A DNA stretch of 64,000 nt from Variovorax boronicumulans. GTDB taxonomy: Bacteria; Pseudomonadota; Gammaproteobacteria; Burkholderiales; Burkholderiaceae_C. Below the pieces are notes generated by a model. The model saw only the letters and a list, made by a program, of their open reading frames with translations, made no database searches and had not been told where the DNA came from. Each line of letters starts with the position of its first letter. Positions within the stretch are counted from its first letter, which is position 1. The position numbers were made by a program, and so were the translations under genes. The DNA is taken from contig NZ_VEDO01000023.1 in the NCBI RefSeq assembly GCF_007677875.1, forward strand, positions 34,082-98,081, in the 5' to 3' direction. Shown in pieces: positions 1 through 9,278 of this stretch.

Positions 1-362
1 ACAAGGGCTTCCTCGACCCCTTCAGCCCCATGAGCGAAACCCAGCGCGCGCTGGCGCAGAACATGCTGGACACCATCCACCAGCAGTTCATCGGTGTGGT
101 CAAGAAGGGCCGCGGCGACCGGCTCAAGGAAACGCCCGAGACCTTCAGCGGGTTGTTCTGGAGCGGCGAGCAGGCCGTGCAGATGGGCCTGGCCGACCAG
201 CTGGGCAGCCTGGACTACGTGGCGCGCGACGTGGTCAAGGCCGAAGACATCGTGGACTACACGCGCCGCGAGAATGTGGCCGAGCGCCTGGCCAAGCGTT
301 TCGGCGCGGCCATGGGCGAGGGCGCCATGCGTGCACTCAAGTCCGTGCCGGCGCTGCGCTGA
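1..362 (+). CDS. S49 family signal-peptide peptidase (SppA-like), C-terminal fragment
   Basis: This is the last 119 or so codons of a gene that starts before the window; the open frame runs from base 3. The visible part contains an FxxxV-type helix, the segment ETFSGLFWSGEQAVQMGLADQLG and a C-terminal tail, which match the end of SppA/S49 membrane serine proteases that cleave leftover signal peptides. The catalytic Ser and Lys lie upstream and cannot be checked. S49 genes commonly sit next to the Maf, yceD and rpmF genes in Burkholderiales, which supports the call. Confidence 0.8.
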   Translation, partial: KGFLDPFSPMSETQRALAQNMLDTIHQQFIGVVKKGRGDRLKETPETFSGLFWSGEQAVQMGLADQLGSLDYVARDVVKAEDIVDYTRRENVAERLAKRFGAAMGEGAMRALKSVPALR

Positions 363-368
363 GCTGCT

Positions 369-1121
369 TCAGCGGCCGATCGCGAAAACGGCCGGCGCGT
401 CGGGCAGCGGCGCGCCGTGCTGGCGCCAGGCCTTCACGGTCTGGCTCCGGATGCTGGCCTGCTCCAGCGTGAGGCCGGTCGCGATGGCCAGGCGCGTGTT
501 GTGTTGCAGCGTCTGCACCAGCGCGCGGCGCAAGGTTTCCGTGCGGTAGGGCGTTTCGATGCACAGCTGGGTCTGGCCGGTCTTGAGCGCGAGCGCCTCA
601 AGCTGGCGCACGCGCTCGGTACGCGCCTCGGCATCTTGCGGCAGGTAGCCGACGAAGGCGAAGTTCTGGCCGTTCAGGCCGCTGGCCGCCAGCGCCAGCA
701 GCAGTGCGCTGGGCCCTACCAGGGGCACCACCGCTACACCCAGGGCGTGGGCCGCCCGCACCACCGAACTGCCAGGGTCGGCCACGGCGGGCATGCCGGC
801 TTCGCTGACGAGGCCGATGTCTTGGCCTTGCAGCGCGGCCGCGAGCAGCGGTGTGGCGTCGAAGCCAGGGCCATGGTCCCCTTTCTTGTGCACCTCGCGC
901 GGCAGTTCGGTCAGCACCTGCTGCTGCAGCGGTGTGGCAAGCGGCACGACGCCGTCGATGCGCTTGAGGTAGGCGCGCGTGCTCTTGGCGTTCTCGCAGA
1001 TCCAGTGCGACAGGCGTGCCGCGACCTGCAAGGTGCCCAGCGGCACGGCGTCCCGCAGCGGCGCCTGCTCGGCGCAGCCGAAGTCCAGCGGCGCCGGCAC
1101 CAGGTACAGGCGGCCGGTCAC
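369..1121 (-). CDS. RsmI-like SAM-dependent methyltransferase (tetrapyrrole methylase fold)
   Basis: The 250-residue product starts LYLVPAPLDFG and has the GLVSEAGMPAVADPGSSVV and VVPLVGPSALLLALAASG segments typical of the SAM-binding tetrapyrrole methylase fold. Family members include RsmI, which 2'-O-methylates C1402 of 16S rRNA. This shorter paralogue type is common beside maf in Burkholderiales, and its substrate is not known to me. The GTG start at 1121 overlaps the Maf stop by four bases (GTGA), so translation is probably coupled. A longer open frame upstream of this GTG reads through maf and is an artefact. Confidence 0.75.
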   Translation of the reverse strand: MTGRLYLVPAPLDFGCAEQAPLRDAVPLGTLQVAARLSHWICENAKSTRAYLKRIDGVVPLATPLQQQVLTELPREVHKKGDHGPGFDATPLLAAALQGQDIGLVSEAGMPAVADPGSSVVRAAHALGVAVVPLVGPSALLLALAASGLNGQNFAFVGYLPQDAEARTERVRQLEALALKTGQTQLCIETPYRTETLRRALVQTLQHNTRLAIATGLTLEQASIRSQTVKAWRQHGAPLPDAPAVFAIGR

Positions 1122-1696
1122 AGCAGTTTCACGCCGGCGGCGCGCAGCATGCGGGCGGTCTCGATCAGCGGCAGGCCGACCAGTGCGGTCGGGTCGTCGC
1201 TCGTGATCGCGTCCAGCAGCACGATGCCCAGGCCCTCGCTCTTGGCGCTGCCGGCGCAGTCGTAAGGTTGCTCGGCCTGCAGGTAGGCTTCGATCTCGGC
1301 GTCGTCCAGGTCGCGAAAGCGCACTTGCACCGGGACCAGTGCAGTCTGCGCGAAGCCCTGCGCGGCATGCACGACCGACAGCGCGGTCTGGAACACCACG
1401 GTCTGGCCGCGCATGGCGCGCAGCTGGGCGGTGGCGCGCGCGTGGTCGCCAGGCTTGCCGAGCGGCTGGCCGTGCAGGTCGGCCACCTGGTCGGAGCCGA
1501 TCACGACGGCGTCGGAGTGTCGGGTGGCGACGGCCTGCGCCTTGGCCAGGGCCAGGCGGCGGGCGAGCTCGGCCGGTGCTTCGCCGGCCAGCGGTGTTTC
1601 GTCGACCTGCGGCGCCACCACGTCGAAGGCGATGCGCAGGCGTGTCAGCAGCTCGCGACGGTAGCGTGAGGTCGATCCCAGGATGAGGCGTGGCAT
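1118..1696 (-). CDS. Maf-like nucleotide pyrophosphatase (YceF type)
   Basis: The 192-residue product begins MPRLILGSTSRYRRELLTRL, the conserved Maf N-terminus (S-x-S-x-x-R-x-x-L-L), followed by VDET, GSDQV and the YDCAGSAKSEGLG segment. The family hydrolyses non-canonical or methylated nucleoside triphosphates such as m7GTP to monophosphates and has been linked to septum control. YceF in E. coli also neighbours yceD-rpmF-plsX, as here. It is transcribed divergently from yceD; the two starts are 26 bases apart. The next gene downstream overlaps it by four bases. Confidence 0.88.
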   Translation of the reverse strand: MPRLILGSTSRYRRELLTRLRIAFDVVAPQVDETPLAGEAPAELARRLALAKAQAVATRHSDAVVIGSDQVADLHGQPLGKPGDHARATAQLRAMRGQTVVFQTALSVVHAAQGFAQTALVPVQVRFRDLDDAEIEAYLQAEQPYDCAGSAKSEGLGIVLLDAITSDDPTALVGLPLIETARMLRAAGVKLL

Positions 1697-1709
1697 CTGG
1701 CGATTCTCT

Positions 1710-1722
1710 TACACTGCCCCGC
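1710..1722 (+). promoter_or_regulatory. Putative yceD promoter giving a leaderless or near-leaderless transcript
   Basis: TACACT at 1710-1715 is a good -10 hexamer. Transcription would start about seven bases downstream, at or next to the yceD ATG at 1723. No Shine-Dalgarno sequence is seen before that ATG. I see no clear -35 element. The site lies inside the maf-yceD divergent gap. Confidence 0.4.
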
Positions 1723-2280
1723 ATGACAGCCCCCAAGCAGGCACGCGGCCTGGACATCAAGGCCTTCGCCCAATCGGCCGGCGAACGGCAGCAGCAAGAC
1801 CGTCTCGCGGATTACCCGCGTCTGCTGCAAGAAGCCGAAGGCCGCGGCGCCGACCGGCCCGTGCGCTGGCACGCCGTGGGCCAGCTGCGCCAGGCGGCCG
1901 GTGTGGCGCCGCAGGTCTGGCTGCACCTGCAGGCCGAGGCCAATGTGCCGCTGACCTGCCAGCGCTGCCTGGAGCCGGTCGACGAAGCCCTGGCAGTGGA
2001 CCGCTGGTTCCGCTTCGTGGCGGACGAGGAGCAGGCCGCGCGCGAGGACGAGGAGGCCGAAGAGGATGTATTGGTGCTGGACCCGGCCTTCGACCTGCAG
2101 GCCTTGGTCGAGGACGAGCTGCTGATGGCGTTGCCATTGGTCCCGCGCCACGCTGTCTGCCCGAACGCTGTGCCCATGGAGGTGGCCGATCCCGGTTTCG
2201 CCCAGGCCGAGGCCGACAAGCCCAACCCGTTTGGCGTGCTGGCCGATCTCAAACGCAAACCCGACGGAAACCGCCACTAG
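1723..2280 (+). CDS. yceD: YceD (DUF177) family protein, 23S rRNA accumulation factor
   Basis: The 185-residue acidic protein has the DUF177 hallmarks: a CQRCLEPV metal-binding-like motif near residue 75, an acidic stretch after it, and a C-terminal NPFGVLADLK segment. YceD proteins are needed for normal 23S rRNA levels and are nearly always encoded directly before rpmF, as here. The ATG at 1723 is chosen over an in-frame ATG at 1690 because the upstream one lies inside maf, and because the -10-like TACACT at 1710 would place the transcript start at 1722 or 1723. Confidence 0.85.
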   Translation: MTAPKQARGLDIKAFAQSAGERQQQDRLADYPRLLQEAEGRGADRPVRWHAVGQLRQAAGVAPQVWLHLQAEANVPLTCQRCLEPVDEALAVDRWFRFVADEEQAAREDEEAEEDVLVLDPAFDLQALVEDELLMALPLVPRHAVCPNAVPMEVADPGFAQAEADKPNPFGVLADLKRKPDGNRH

Positions 2281-2301
2281 CCGGAATGTCTGCAGCCAGG
2301 C

Positions 2302-2307
2302 TATAAT
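2302..2307 (+). promoter_or_regulatory. Putative rpmF promoter -10 (TATAAT)
   Basis: A perfect TATAAT lies 22 bases after the yceD stop. There is no good -35 at 16-18 bases. Use of it would give rpmF a 5' leader of about 125 bases with no open frame I can support; the leader ends in an AAGGAG ribosome-binding site just before the rpmF ATG. Confidence 0.45.
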
Positions 2308-2440
2308 CGCCGGCTTCGCGTGCCACGGGTCCAGTGCAGATTGGGCTTCGTTTTGGCCAGATCGCTCCAGATATCTCCTCAGATGAGAGTTTCCGGGTTG
2401 CGATCCCCGCAAACCTCACCGTTGACCCAAGGAGCCAAAC

Positions 2441-2623
2441 ATGGCAGTCCAGCAAAACAAGAAATCGCCGTCCAAGCGCGGCATGCACCGTTCGCACAAT
2501 GCGCTGAACGTGCCCGGCATCGCCGTGGAACCCACCACCGGCGAAACCCATCTGCGCCACCACATCAGCCCGAACGGCTTCTACCGTGGCCGCCAGGTGC
2601 TCAAGAACAAGTCCGAAGCCTGA
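2441..2623 (+). CDS. rpmF: 50S ribosomal protein L32
   Basis: The 60-residue basic protein begins [20 protein letters not shown], the invariant L32 N-terminus, and ends in a basic YRGRQVLKN tail. L32 is a small component of the large ribosomal subunit near the peptidyl-transferase centre. The zinc-finger cysteines of some L32 forms are absent, as in other proteobacterial L32. An AAGGAG site precedes the ATG. It lies between yceD and plsX in the conserved order and is followed by its own intrinsic terminator. Confidence 0.98.
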   Translation: MAVQQNKKSPSKRGMHRSHNALNVPGIAVEPTTGETHLRHHISPNGFYRGRQVLKNKSEA

Positions 2624-2636
2624 TCGTTTCGCCTGC

Positions 2637-2678
2637 AAGGCCCGTGGCTACCTGTTGTAGCGACGGGCCTTTGTTTTT
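2637..2678 (+). terminator. Rho-independent terminator after rpmF
   Basis: A perfect 9-bp stem, AAGGCCCGT (2637-2645) with ACGGGCCTT (2663-2671), is followed by TGTTTTT. It separates rpmF from plsX, so plsX probably has its own promoter in 2679-2735; TACAGT at 2723-2728 is a possible -10. Confidence 0.85.
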
Positions 2679-2735
2679 GGTGACCGTTCACTTTTCTTCC
2701 GAATTCGTGCGTCCCCTGGACGTACAGTCGCGCCC

Positions 2736-3788
2736 ATGATCACTCTGGCTGTCGACTGCATGGGGGGCGACCACGGACCCGGCATCACCTTGCCGGCGTG
2801 CCAGGCCTTTTTAGCCGCGCATGGCGACGCGCAACTGCTGTTGGTCGGCCTGCCCGAGGCCTTGAAGGGTTTCTCGCACCCGCGCGCGCGCGCCGTCCCG
2901 GCCAGCGAGGTCGTCGGCATGGACGACCCCGTGGAAGTGGCGTTGCGCAAGAAGCGCGATTCGTCCATGCGCGTGGCGGTTGCCCAGGTCAAGGACAAGG
3001 CGGCCGACGTAGCCGTGTCGGCTGGCAACACCGGCGCGCTGATGGCGATCGCGCGCTACCTGCTCAAGACCGTGCCCGGCATCGACCGGCCGGCCATCGC
3101 CACCCAATTGCCCAATGCGCGCGGCGGTGCCACCACGGTGCTGGATCTCGGCGCCAACGTCGATTGCACGGCCGAGCACCTGTTGCAGTTTGGCCTCATG
3201 GGTGCTGCGCTGGTGTCCGTGCTCAAGGGCCACGACGAACCCACGGTCGGCCTGCTCAACATCGGCGAAGAGGCGATCAAGGGCAGCGAGGTCATCAAGC
3301 AGGCCGGCGAACTGCTGCAGGCCGCGCATGCGGCCGGCCACCTGAACTTCCACGGCAATGTGGAGGGCAACGACATCTTCAAGGGCACGACGGACATCGT
3401 CGTCTGCGACGGCTTCGTCGGCAACGTCGCGCTCAAGAGCAGCGAAGGTGTGGCGTCGATGATCAGCGGCTTCCTGAAGGCCGAGTTCTCGCGCAGCATC
3501 TGGACCAAGGCTGCTGCGGTGGTCGCCTACCCGGTGCTGCAGGCGCTCAAGCGGCGTGTGGACCATCGGCGCTACAACGGTGCGGCCCTGCTGGGCCTGC
3601 GCGGCCTGGTGTTCAAGAGCCATGGTTCGGCTGACGCCTTTGCGTTCGAGCAGGCGCTGAACCGCGGCTATGATGCGGCGCGCAACAAGCTGCTGGAGCA
3701 GGTGCAGGCACGCATCGCCAAGACCGCACCGCAGCAGGCCGTGGACACCGCAACGTCGGTGCCGGCCGAGTTGGCAGCCCACCACTGA
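2736..3788 (+). CDS. plsX: Phosphate acyltransferase PlsX
   Basis: The 350-residue protein begins [20 protein letters not shown], the PlsX signature. It converts acyl-ACP and phosphate to acyl-phosphate, the acyl donor for PlsY in phospholipid synthesis, at the inner face of the membrane. [28 protein letters not shown] and the [18 protein letters not shown] segment are conserved in the family. It is followed eight bases later by fabH, in the usual plsX-fab order. The C-terminal 20 residues are variable. Confidence 0.97.
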   Translation: MITLAVDCMGGDHGPGITLPACQAFLAAHGDAQLLLVGLPEALKGFSHPRARAVPASEVVGMDDPVEVALRKKRDSSMRVAVAQVKDKAADVAVSAGNTGALMAIARYLLKTVPGIDRPAIATQLPNARGGATTVLDLGANVDCTAEHLLQFGLMGAALVSVLKGHDEPTVGLLNIGEEAIKGSEVIKQAGELLQAAHAAGHLNFHGNVEGNDIFKGTTDIVVCDGFVGNVALKSSEGVASMISGFLKAEFSRSIWTKAAAVVAYPVLQALKRRVDHRRYNGAALLGLRGLVFKSHGSADAFAFEQALNRGYDAARNKLLEQVQARIAKTAPQQAVDTATSVPAELAAHH

Positions 3789-3796
3789 CAACATCC

Positions 3797-4774
3797 ATGC
3801 CCACCTATTCCCGCATCACGGGCACCGGCAGCTATTTGCCGCCGCGCCGCCTGAGCAATGCCGAGCTCGCTGCCGAGCTGGCCACCAGGGGAGTCGAAAC
3901 CTCGGACGAGTGGATCGTCGAGCGCACCGGCATCCGGGCGCGCCACTTCGCCGCGCCGGACGTCACTTGCAGCGACCTGGCCGTGCCGGCCGCGCAGGCG
4001 GCCATGGAGGCCGCGGGCGTCGCGCCCCAGCAGATCGACCTCATCATCGTCGCCACGTCCACGCCGGACATGGTGTTCCCTTCGGCCGCCGCCATCCTGC
4101 AGCACAAGCTCGGCATCGCCGGTTGCCCGGCCTTTGACGTGCAGGCCGTGTGCAGTGGCTTCGTCTACGCATTGACCGTGGCCGACGCCATGATCCGCGC
4201 CGGCAATGCCACGCGCGCGCTGGTGGTCGGCTCCGAGGTGTTCTCGCGCATCCTGGACTTCAACGACCGCACGACCTGCGTGCTGTTCGGCGACGGCGCC
4301 GGCGCCGTGGTGCTGGAGGCGTCGGAAACGCCCGGCATCCTCGCCAGCGACCTGCATGCCGATGGCAAGCATGTCGGCATCCTGTGCGTGCCGGGCCATG
4401 TGTCCGGCGGCGCGGTGCTGGGTGACCCCCTGCTCAAGATGGATGGCCAGGCCGTATTCAAGCTCGCGGTCGGCGTGCTCGAGGACGCGGCCCGCGCCAC
4501 GCTGGCCAAGGCCGGCAGGACACAGGAGCAGATCGACTGGCTGATCCCGCACCAGGCCAACATCCGCATCATGCAGAGCACAGCCAAGCGGCTCAAGCTG
4601 CCGCTGGACAAGCTCGTCGTCACCGTGGACGAGCATGGGAACACCTCGGCCGCATCGATTCCGCTCGCCCTGGACCATGCCGTGCGCCAGGGCAAGGTGA
4701 AGAAGGGTGACCTGCTGATGCTCGAAGGCGTCGGCGGTGGTTTCACGTGGGGCGCCGTCCTGCTGAACTTCTGA
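3797..4774 (+). CDS. fabH: 3-oxoacyl-ACP synthase III (KAS III)
   Basis: This 325-residue enzyme condenses acetyl-CoA with malonyl-ACP to start each fatty acid. The Cys-His-Asn triad is visible: C119 in [10 protein letters not shown]252 in [11 protein letters not shown] and N282 in [13 protein letters not shown] glycine-rich C-terminus ([14 protein letters not shown]) matches the family. It follows plsX and precedes fabD in the fab operon, and probably feels the same growth-linked control. Confidence 0.97.
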   Translation: MPTYSRITGTGSYLPPRRLSNAELAAELATRGVETSDEWIVERTGIRARHFAAPDVTCSDLAVPAAQAAMEAAGVAPQQIDLIIVATSTPDMVFPSAAAILQHKLGIAGCPAFDVQAVCSGFVYALTVADAMIRAGNATRALVVGSEVFSRILDFNDRTTCVLFGDGAGAVVLEASETPGILASDLHADGKHVGILCVPGHVSGGAVLGDPLLKMDGQAVFKLAVGVLEDAARATLAKAGRTQEQIDWLIPHQANIRIMQSTAKRLKLPLDKLVVTVDEHGNTSAASIPLALDHAVRQGKVKKGDLLMLEGVGGGFTWGAVLLNF

Positions 4775-4825
4775 GGAGACCGTGCGCGGCGGGTGCCTGC
4801 CAGGGCATCTGCGCGCCTTCATGCC

Positions 4826-5788
4826 ATGACCATACCATTCGCATTCGTTTTTCCGGGCCAGGGCTCGCAGGCCGTCGGCATGCTGGACGGCTGGCAAGGC
4901 CATCCCGCCGTGGCGCAGACGCTGGCCGAGGCCTCTGAGGCGCTGGGCGAGGACGTTGCCAAGCTGATCCACGAAGGCCCCAAGGAAGCCCTGGCGCTGA
5001 CCACCAACACCCAGCCCGTGATGCTGGTGGCCGGCGTGGCTGCCTACCGCGCCTGGATCGCCGAGACCGGCCTGGTGCCCGCCGTCGTCGCCGGCCATTC
5101 GCTGGGCGAATATTCGGCGCTGGTCGCGTCCGGCGTGCTGACGCTGGCGCAGGCCGCACCGCTGGTGCGCTTCCGCGCGCAGGCCATGCAAGAAGCTGTG
5201 CCCGTCGGTGCCGGCGCGATGGCCGCCATCCTGGGCATGGACAGCGCCCAGGTCGCTGCCGGCTGCGCCGAGGCGCAGGCCGCGCTGCGCCGGGACGGCG
5301 AAGTCGTCGAAGCCGTGAACTTCAACGATCCGGCCCAGACCGTGATCGCCGGCAGCAAGCTGGCGGTCGAGAAGGCGTGCGAACTGCTCAAGAGCAAGGG
5401 CGCCAAGCGTGCATTGCCGCTGCCGGTGTCCGCGCCGTTCCATTCCAGCCTGATGCGCCCCGCCGCGGAGCGCCTGCGCGAACGCCTGGCCGGCCTGGCG
5501 CTGGCAGCTCCGCTGATCCCCGTGGTCAACAACATCGACGTGGCCGTGCAGCAGGAAGCGGACGCGATCCGCGACGCGCTGTACCGCCAAGCCTTCGGCC
5601 CGGTGCGCTGGGTCGAGTGCGTGCGCGCCATCAAGGCCCGCGGCGTCGCCACGCTGCTCGAATGCGGCCCTGGAAAGGTGCTGGCCGGCCTGGTCAAGCG
5701 CATCGACGCCGAACTGGTCTCGGGCGCGGTCTACGATCCAGCCACGCTCGCCCAGGCCAAGGCACAACTCGAAGGAACGACGGCATGA
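4826..5788 (+). CDS. fabD: Malonyl-CoA:ACP transacylase
   Basis: This 320-residue enzyme loads malonate onto acyl carrier protein. The oxyanion motif FPGQGSQAVGML is at the N-terminus, the nucleophile S92 lies in GHSLGEYSALVA, and PVSAPFHSSLM carries the catalytic His. An in-frame ATG at 4793 exists, but the conserved N-terminus starts at MTIPFAFVFPGQ, so the ATG at 4826 is used. The stop overlaps the fabG start by four bases (ATGA). Confidence 0.96.
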   Translation: MTIPFAFVFPGQGSQAVGMLDGWQGHPAVAQTLAEASEALGEDVAKLIHEGPKEALALTTNTQPVMLVAGVAAYRAWIAETGLVPAVVAGHSLGEYSALVASGVLTLAQAAPLVRFRAQAMQEAVPVGAGAMAAILGMDSAQVAAGCAEAQAALRRDGEVVEAVNFNDPAQTVIAGSKLAVEKACELLKSKGAKRALPLPVSAPFHSSLMRPAAERLRERLAGLALAAPLIPVVNNIDVAVQQEADAIRDALYRQAFGPVRWVECVRAIKARGVATLLECGPGKVLAGLVKRIDAELVSGAVYDPATLAQAKAQLEGTTA

Positions 5789-6531
5789 GCGCCCCCCCCA
5801 TTTCCGAACAGGTCGCGCTGGTCACCGGTGCTTCGCGCGGCATCGGCGCCGCCATCGCGCTGGAACTTGCGCAACGCGGCTTCAAGGTCGTCGGCACGGC
5901 CACGAGCGAGGCCGGCGCAGCGAACATCACGCAGGCGCTGTCCGGCTTTGCCGGCAGCAGCGGCCGCGTGCTGGACGTCAACGATGCCAAGGCGGGCGAA
6001 GCCCTGGTCGAGACGATCGCCAAAGAGCATGGCGCACTGCATGTGCTGGTCAACAACGCCGGCATCACGCGCGACATGCTGGCCATGCGACTGAAAGACG
6101 AGGACTGGGATGCGGTGCTGGACACCAACCTCAAGGCCGTGTTCCGCATGAGCCGCGCCGTGATGCGCGCGATGATGAAGCAGCGCTACGGCCGCATCGT
6201 CAACATCACCTCGGTGGTAGGCGCTTCCGGTAACCCTGGCCAGGCCAACTATGCGGCCGCCAAGGCCGGCGTTGCCGGCATGACGCGCGCACTGGCGCGC
6301 GAGCTGGGCTCTCGCGGCATCACGGTCAACTGCGTCGCGCCGGGCTTCATTGCCACCGACATGACCGACAAGCTCTCGGACGAGCAGCACAAGGCGCTGC
6401 TCGGCCAGATTCCGCTGGGCCAGCTGGGCAAGCCATCCGATGTGGCCCACGCGGTCGCCTATCTCGCCTCGCCCGAGGCCGCCTATGTGACGGGGCAGGA
6501 ACTGCACGTCAACGGCGGGATGTACATGTAG
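5785..6531 (+). CDS. fabG: 3-oxoacyl-ACP reductase (NADPH)
   Basis: The 248-residue short-chain dehydrogenase reduces 3-oxoacyl-ACP in each elongation cycle. The nucleotide-binding motif TGASRGIGAAIA, the NNAGITRD motif, the catalytic Ser in TSVVGASGN and YAAAKAG (Tyr and Lys) are present, and the C-terminus is NGGMYM as in other FabG proteins. The open frame extends far upstream through fabD, but the ATG at 5785 overlapping the fabD stop is the start. Confidence 0.97.
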   Translation: MSAPPISEQVALVTGASRGIGAAIALELAQRGFKVVGTATSEAGAANITQALSGFAGSSGRVLDVNDAKAGEALVETIAKEHGALHVLVNNAGITRDMLAMRLKDEDWDAVLDTNLKAVFRMSRAVMRAMMKQRYGRIVNITSVVGASGNPGQANYAAAKAGVAGMTRALARELGSRGITVNCVAPGFIATDMTDKLSDEQHKALLGQIPLGQLGKPSDVAHAVAYLASPEAAYVTGQELHVNGGMYM

Positions 6532-6623
6532 CCGGCGGGGCGGCCGGTGGTTTCCCTGCAAAGCGCGGGAAAACAGCTGGGGAAACCGCCTCGCTAAAAT
6601 CACCGATTCTTTACAAACCCTAA

Positions 6624-6872
<249 letters not shown>

Positions 6873-6893
6873 GGCCAGAGGGAACCGCCGCTT

Positions 6894-8138
6894 ATGTCGC
6901 GTCGTCGTGTCGTCGTCACAGGTCTGGGCTGCCTGAGCCCGGTTGGAGCAACGGTGGAGTCGTCCTGGCAGGCCTTGCTGGCTGGCCAGTCCGGCATCGA
7001 TCTGGTCCAGAGCTTCGACGCAAGCAACCTGGCCTGCAAGTTCGCAGGTGAAGTCAAGGGCTTCGACGTCGGCGCCTATATCCCCGACAAGGAAGCGCGC
7101 CACATGGACCGCTTCATGCACCTGGGCATCGCAGCAGCGTGCCAGGCGGTCGCGGATTCCGGCCTGACCACGGGCGACGCACTGAGCGAAGAGGAGGCCA
7201 CGCGCATCGGCTGCAACGTGGGCTCGGGCATCGGCGGCTTGCCCATGATCGAACAGACCCACGCCGAATTGGTGAACCGCGGCCCGCGCCGGGTGTCGCC
7301 GTTCTTCGTGCCGGCCTCGATCATCAACATGATTTCCGGCCACGTGTCGATCAAGTACGGCTTCAAGGGCCCGAACATCGCCGTGGTCACGGCCTGCACG
7401 ACCGGTCTGCATGCGATCGGCCTGTCCGCCCGCATGATCGAATCGGGCGATGCGGACGTGATGGTGGCCGGCGGCGCCGAGTCCACGGTCTCGCCGCTGG
7501 GCATCGGCGGCTTCGCCGCAGCCCGTGCGCTGAGCACGCGCAACGACGATCCCAAGGCCGCCTCGCGTCCCTGGGACAAGGGCCGCGACGGCTTCGTGCT
7601 GGGCGAGGGCGCCGGCGTGGTCGTGCTCGAAGAGTACGAACGGGCCAAGGCCCGCGGCGCCAAGATCTATGCCGAGCTGGTCGGCTTCGGCATGACGGGT
7701 GACGCCTACCACATCACCGCACCCAACGTGGACGGCCCGCGCCGCTCCATGCAGATGGCGCTGCGCAACGCCGGCCTCAACCCCGACCAGGTCCAGCACC
7801 TGAACGCGCACGGCACCTCCACGCCGCTTGGCGACGTGAACGAGTCCAACGCCGTCAAGGCAGTGTTCGGTGAGCACGCCTACAAGCTGGCCATCAACTC
7901 GACCAAGTCCATGACTGGCCACCTGCTGGGCGGCGCCGGCGGCATCGAGAGCGTGTTCACGATCCTGGCGCTGTACCACCAGAAGATCCCGCCGACGATC
8001 AACCTGACCGATCCGGACCCGGAGTGCGACCTGGACTACTGCGCCAATACGGCCCGCGATGCGCGCATCGACGTGGCGCTGAAGAACAACTTCGGCTTTG
8101 GCGGCACCAACGGCTCGCTGGTGTTCAAGCGCGTCTGA
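6894..8138 (+). CDS. fabF: 3-oxoacyl-ACP synthase II (KAS II)
   Basis: The 414-residue condensing enzyme elongates acyl-ACP with malonyl-ACP. C168 lies in [12 protein letters not shown]; the two active-site histidines are in [11 protein letters not shown] and [12 protein letters not shown], and [14 protein letters not shown] ends the protein. It is 21 bases from acpP and closes the fab cluster. Confidence 0.97.
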   Translation: MSRRRVVVTGLGCLSPVGATVESSWQALLAGQSGIDLVQSFDASNLACKFAGEVKGFDVGAYIPDKEARHMDRFMHLGIAAACQAVADSGLTTGDALSEEEATRIGCNVGSGIGGLPMIEQTHAELVNRGPRRVSPFFVPASIINMISGHVSIKYGFKGPNIAVVTACTTGLHAIGLSARMIESGDADVMVAGGAESTVSPLGIGGFAAARALSTRNDDPKAASRPWDKGRDGFVLGEGAGVVVLEEYERAKARGAKIYAELVGFGMTGDAYHITAPNVDGPRRSMQMALRNAGLNPDQVQHLNAHGTSTPLGDVNESNAVKAVFGEHAYKLAINSTKSMTGHLLGGAGGIESVFTILALYHQKIPPTINLTDPDPECDLDYCANTARDARIDVALKNNFGFGGTNGSLVFKRV

Positions 8139-8165
8139 TCCATCGGCGACGCCATCCTGTTCGGC

Positions 8166-8624
8166 ATGCACAGCGCTCCGGCGGTCCGTTATCCGGTGCC
8201 GCGGCCCGCGCGTGCCGGCCGTGTACTGGCGCTGATGTGCCTGCTGCCGGCCATTCCTTTCTTCCATGGCTGGGCCTTGGGCCTGTCGGCCACCGCACTG
8301 GCGGCGGTTGGTGCCAGCTGGCTGCTCGCATCGGCGGCCGTCTTTGGCCAGTGGCGCAGCATGCATGCCGGCCAGTTGCGCTGGGACGGCCAGGCTTGGT
8401 GGTGGCTGCCCGACGATGCTGCGCAAGCGGATGAGCATGCCGTGAGCATGGCCTTGCATCTGGACCTGCAATCGGCGGTGCTCGTGCGCTTGGCCGGCGT
8501 GCCGGGGCGCATGCGGTGGCGTTGGCTCGAGCGCGGCGCCGCGCCGGCGCGCTGGAACGACCTGCGCCGTGCCCTCTGCCAGCGCCGTGCCGCCCCCCCT
8601 GCGGTGCCGGAGCCGCAGCCGTGA
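8166..8624 (+). CDS. Small membrane protein encoded directly before rpoE (YgfX/CptA-like topology)
   Basis: The 152-residue product has a short basic N-terminus, two adjacent hydrophobic segments at about residues 19-38 and 39-60 (ALMCLLPAIPFFHGWALGLSATALAAVGASWLLASAAVF), then a soluble Trp-rich domain (LRWDGQAWWWLPDD). This matches the layout of YgfX/CptA-type proteins, but similarity is only by architecture. Its stop overlaps the rpoE GTG start by four bases (GTGA), so it is probably translated together with the sigma factor. The function is unknown. Confidence 0.55.
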   Translation: MHSAPAVRYPVPRPARAGRVLALMCLLPAIPFFHGWALGLSATALAAVGASWLLASAAVFGQWRSMHAGQLRWDGQAWWWLPDDAAQADEHAVSMALHLDLQSAVLVRLAGVPGRMRWRWLERGAAPARWNDLRRALCQRRAAPPAVPEPQP

Positions 8625-9244
8625 GCGGCTCCACGCCGCCGGCAGGCGACACCGACCTGCTGCTGGTCGAGCGCGCGGTCGCGGGCGACCAGCGCGCATT
8701 CGAGCTCCTGGTCCTCAAGTACGAGCGCCGCATCCAGCGCCTGATTGCCCGCATGGTGCGTGACGTGGACCTGGTCGAGGACATCGCACAGGAAACCTTC
8801 ATCCGCGCCTACCGTGCCCTGCCGAAGTTCCGTGGCGATGCACAGTTTTACACTTGGCTGTACCGCATCGCGGTCAACACGGCCAAGAAGACGCTGATGG
8901 ACTTCAAGCGCGATCCGACCGTCGCCGAAGCCGCGCTGCGCTCGGGCGACGACGACGATGAAACTTACCGGGCCGAAACCGAACCAATCAGCCATGAGAC
9001 GCCGGACACCGTGCTGGCGGCCAAGCAAATCTCCTCGGTGGTGAACATGGCGATGGAAGCCCTGCCCGAGGATCTGCGCCAGGCCGTGACGCTGCGCGAG
9101 ATCGAAGGTCTCAGCTACGAAGAAATTGCCGAAGCGATGAATTGCCCGATCGGAACCGTGCGTTCCCGCATCTTCCGTGCGCGCGAGGCGATTTCGGCCA
9201 AGGTCAAGCCCCTGCTGGAGAACCAGTCGGGCAAGCGCTGGTGA
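8621..9244 (+). CDS. rpoE: RNA polymerase sigma factor RpoE (ECF, envelope stress)
   Basis: The 207-residue ECF sigma factor has region 2 (FELLVLKYERRIQRLIARMVRDVDLVEDIAQETFIRAYRAL), an acidic linker with DDDDE, and region 4 (LPEDLRQAVTLREIEGLSYEEIAEAMNCPIGTVRSRIFRARE). It directs transcription of cell-envelope stress genes. The GTG at 8621 is chosen because it begins just before the conserved N-terminus and overlaps the previous stop; an upstream ATG at 8516 would add residues read out of frame through the previous gene. rseA, rseB and a DegP protease follow. Confidence 0.95.
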   Translation: MSGSTPPAGDTDLLLVERAVAGDQRAFELLVLKYERRIQRLIARMVRDVDLVEDIAQETFIRAYRALPKFRGDAQFYTWLYRIAVNTAKKTLMDFKRDPTVAEAALRSGDDDDETYRAETEPISHETPDTVLAAKQISSVVNMAMEALPEDLRQAVTLREIEGLSYEEIAEAMNCPIGTVRSRIFRAREAISAKVKPLLENQSGKRW

Positions 9245-9278
9245 CGGCGCGGCGCAAACAGTGATGCAGGTGACGACG

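Noticed and set aside
3668..5767. 699-codon minus-strand frame opposite fabH and fabD
   Set aside because: Low-complexity translation typical of antisense frames in GC-rich genes; both fab genes have intact active sites.
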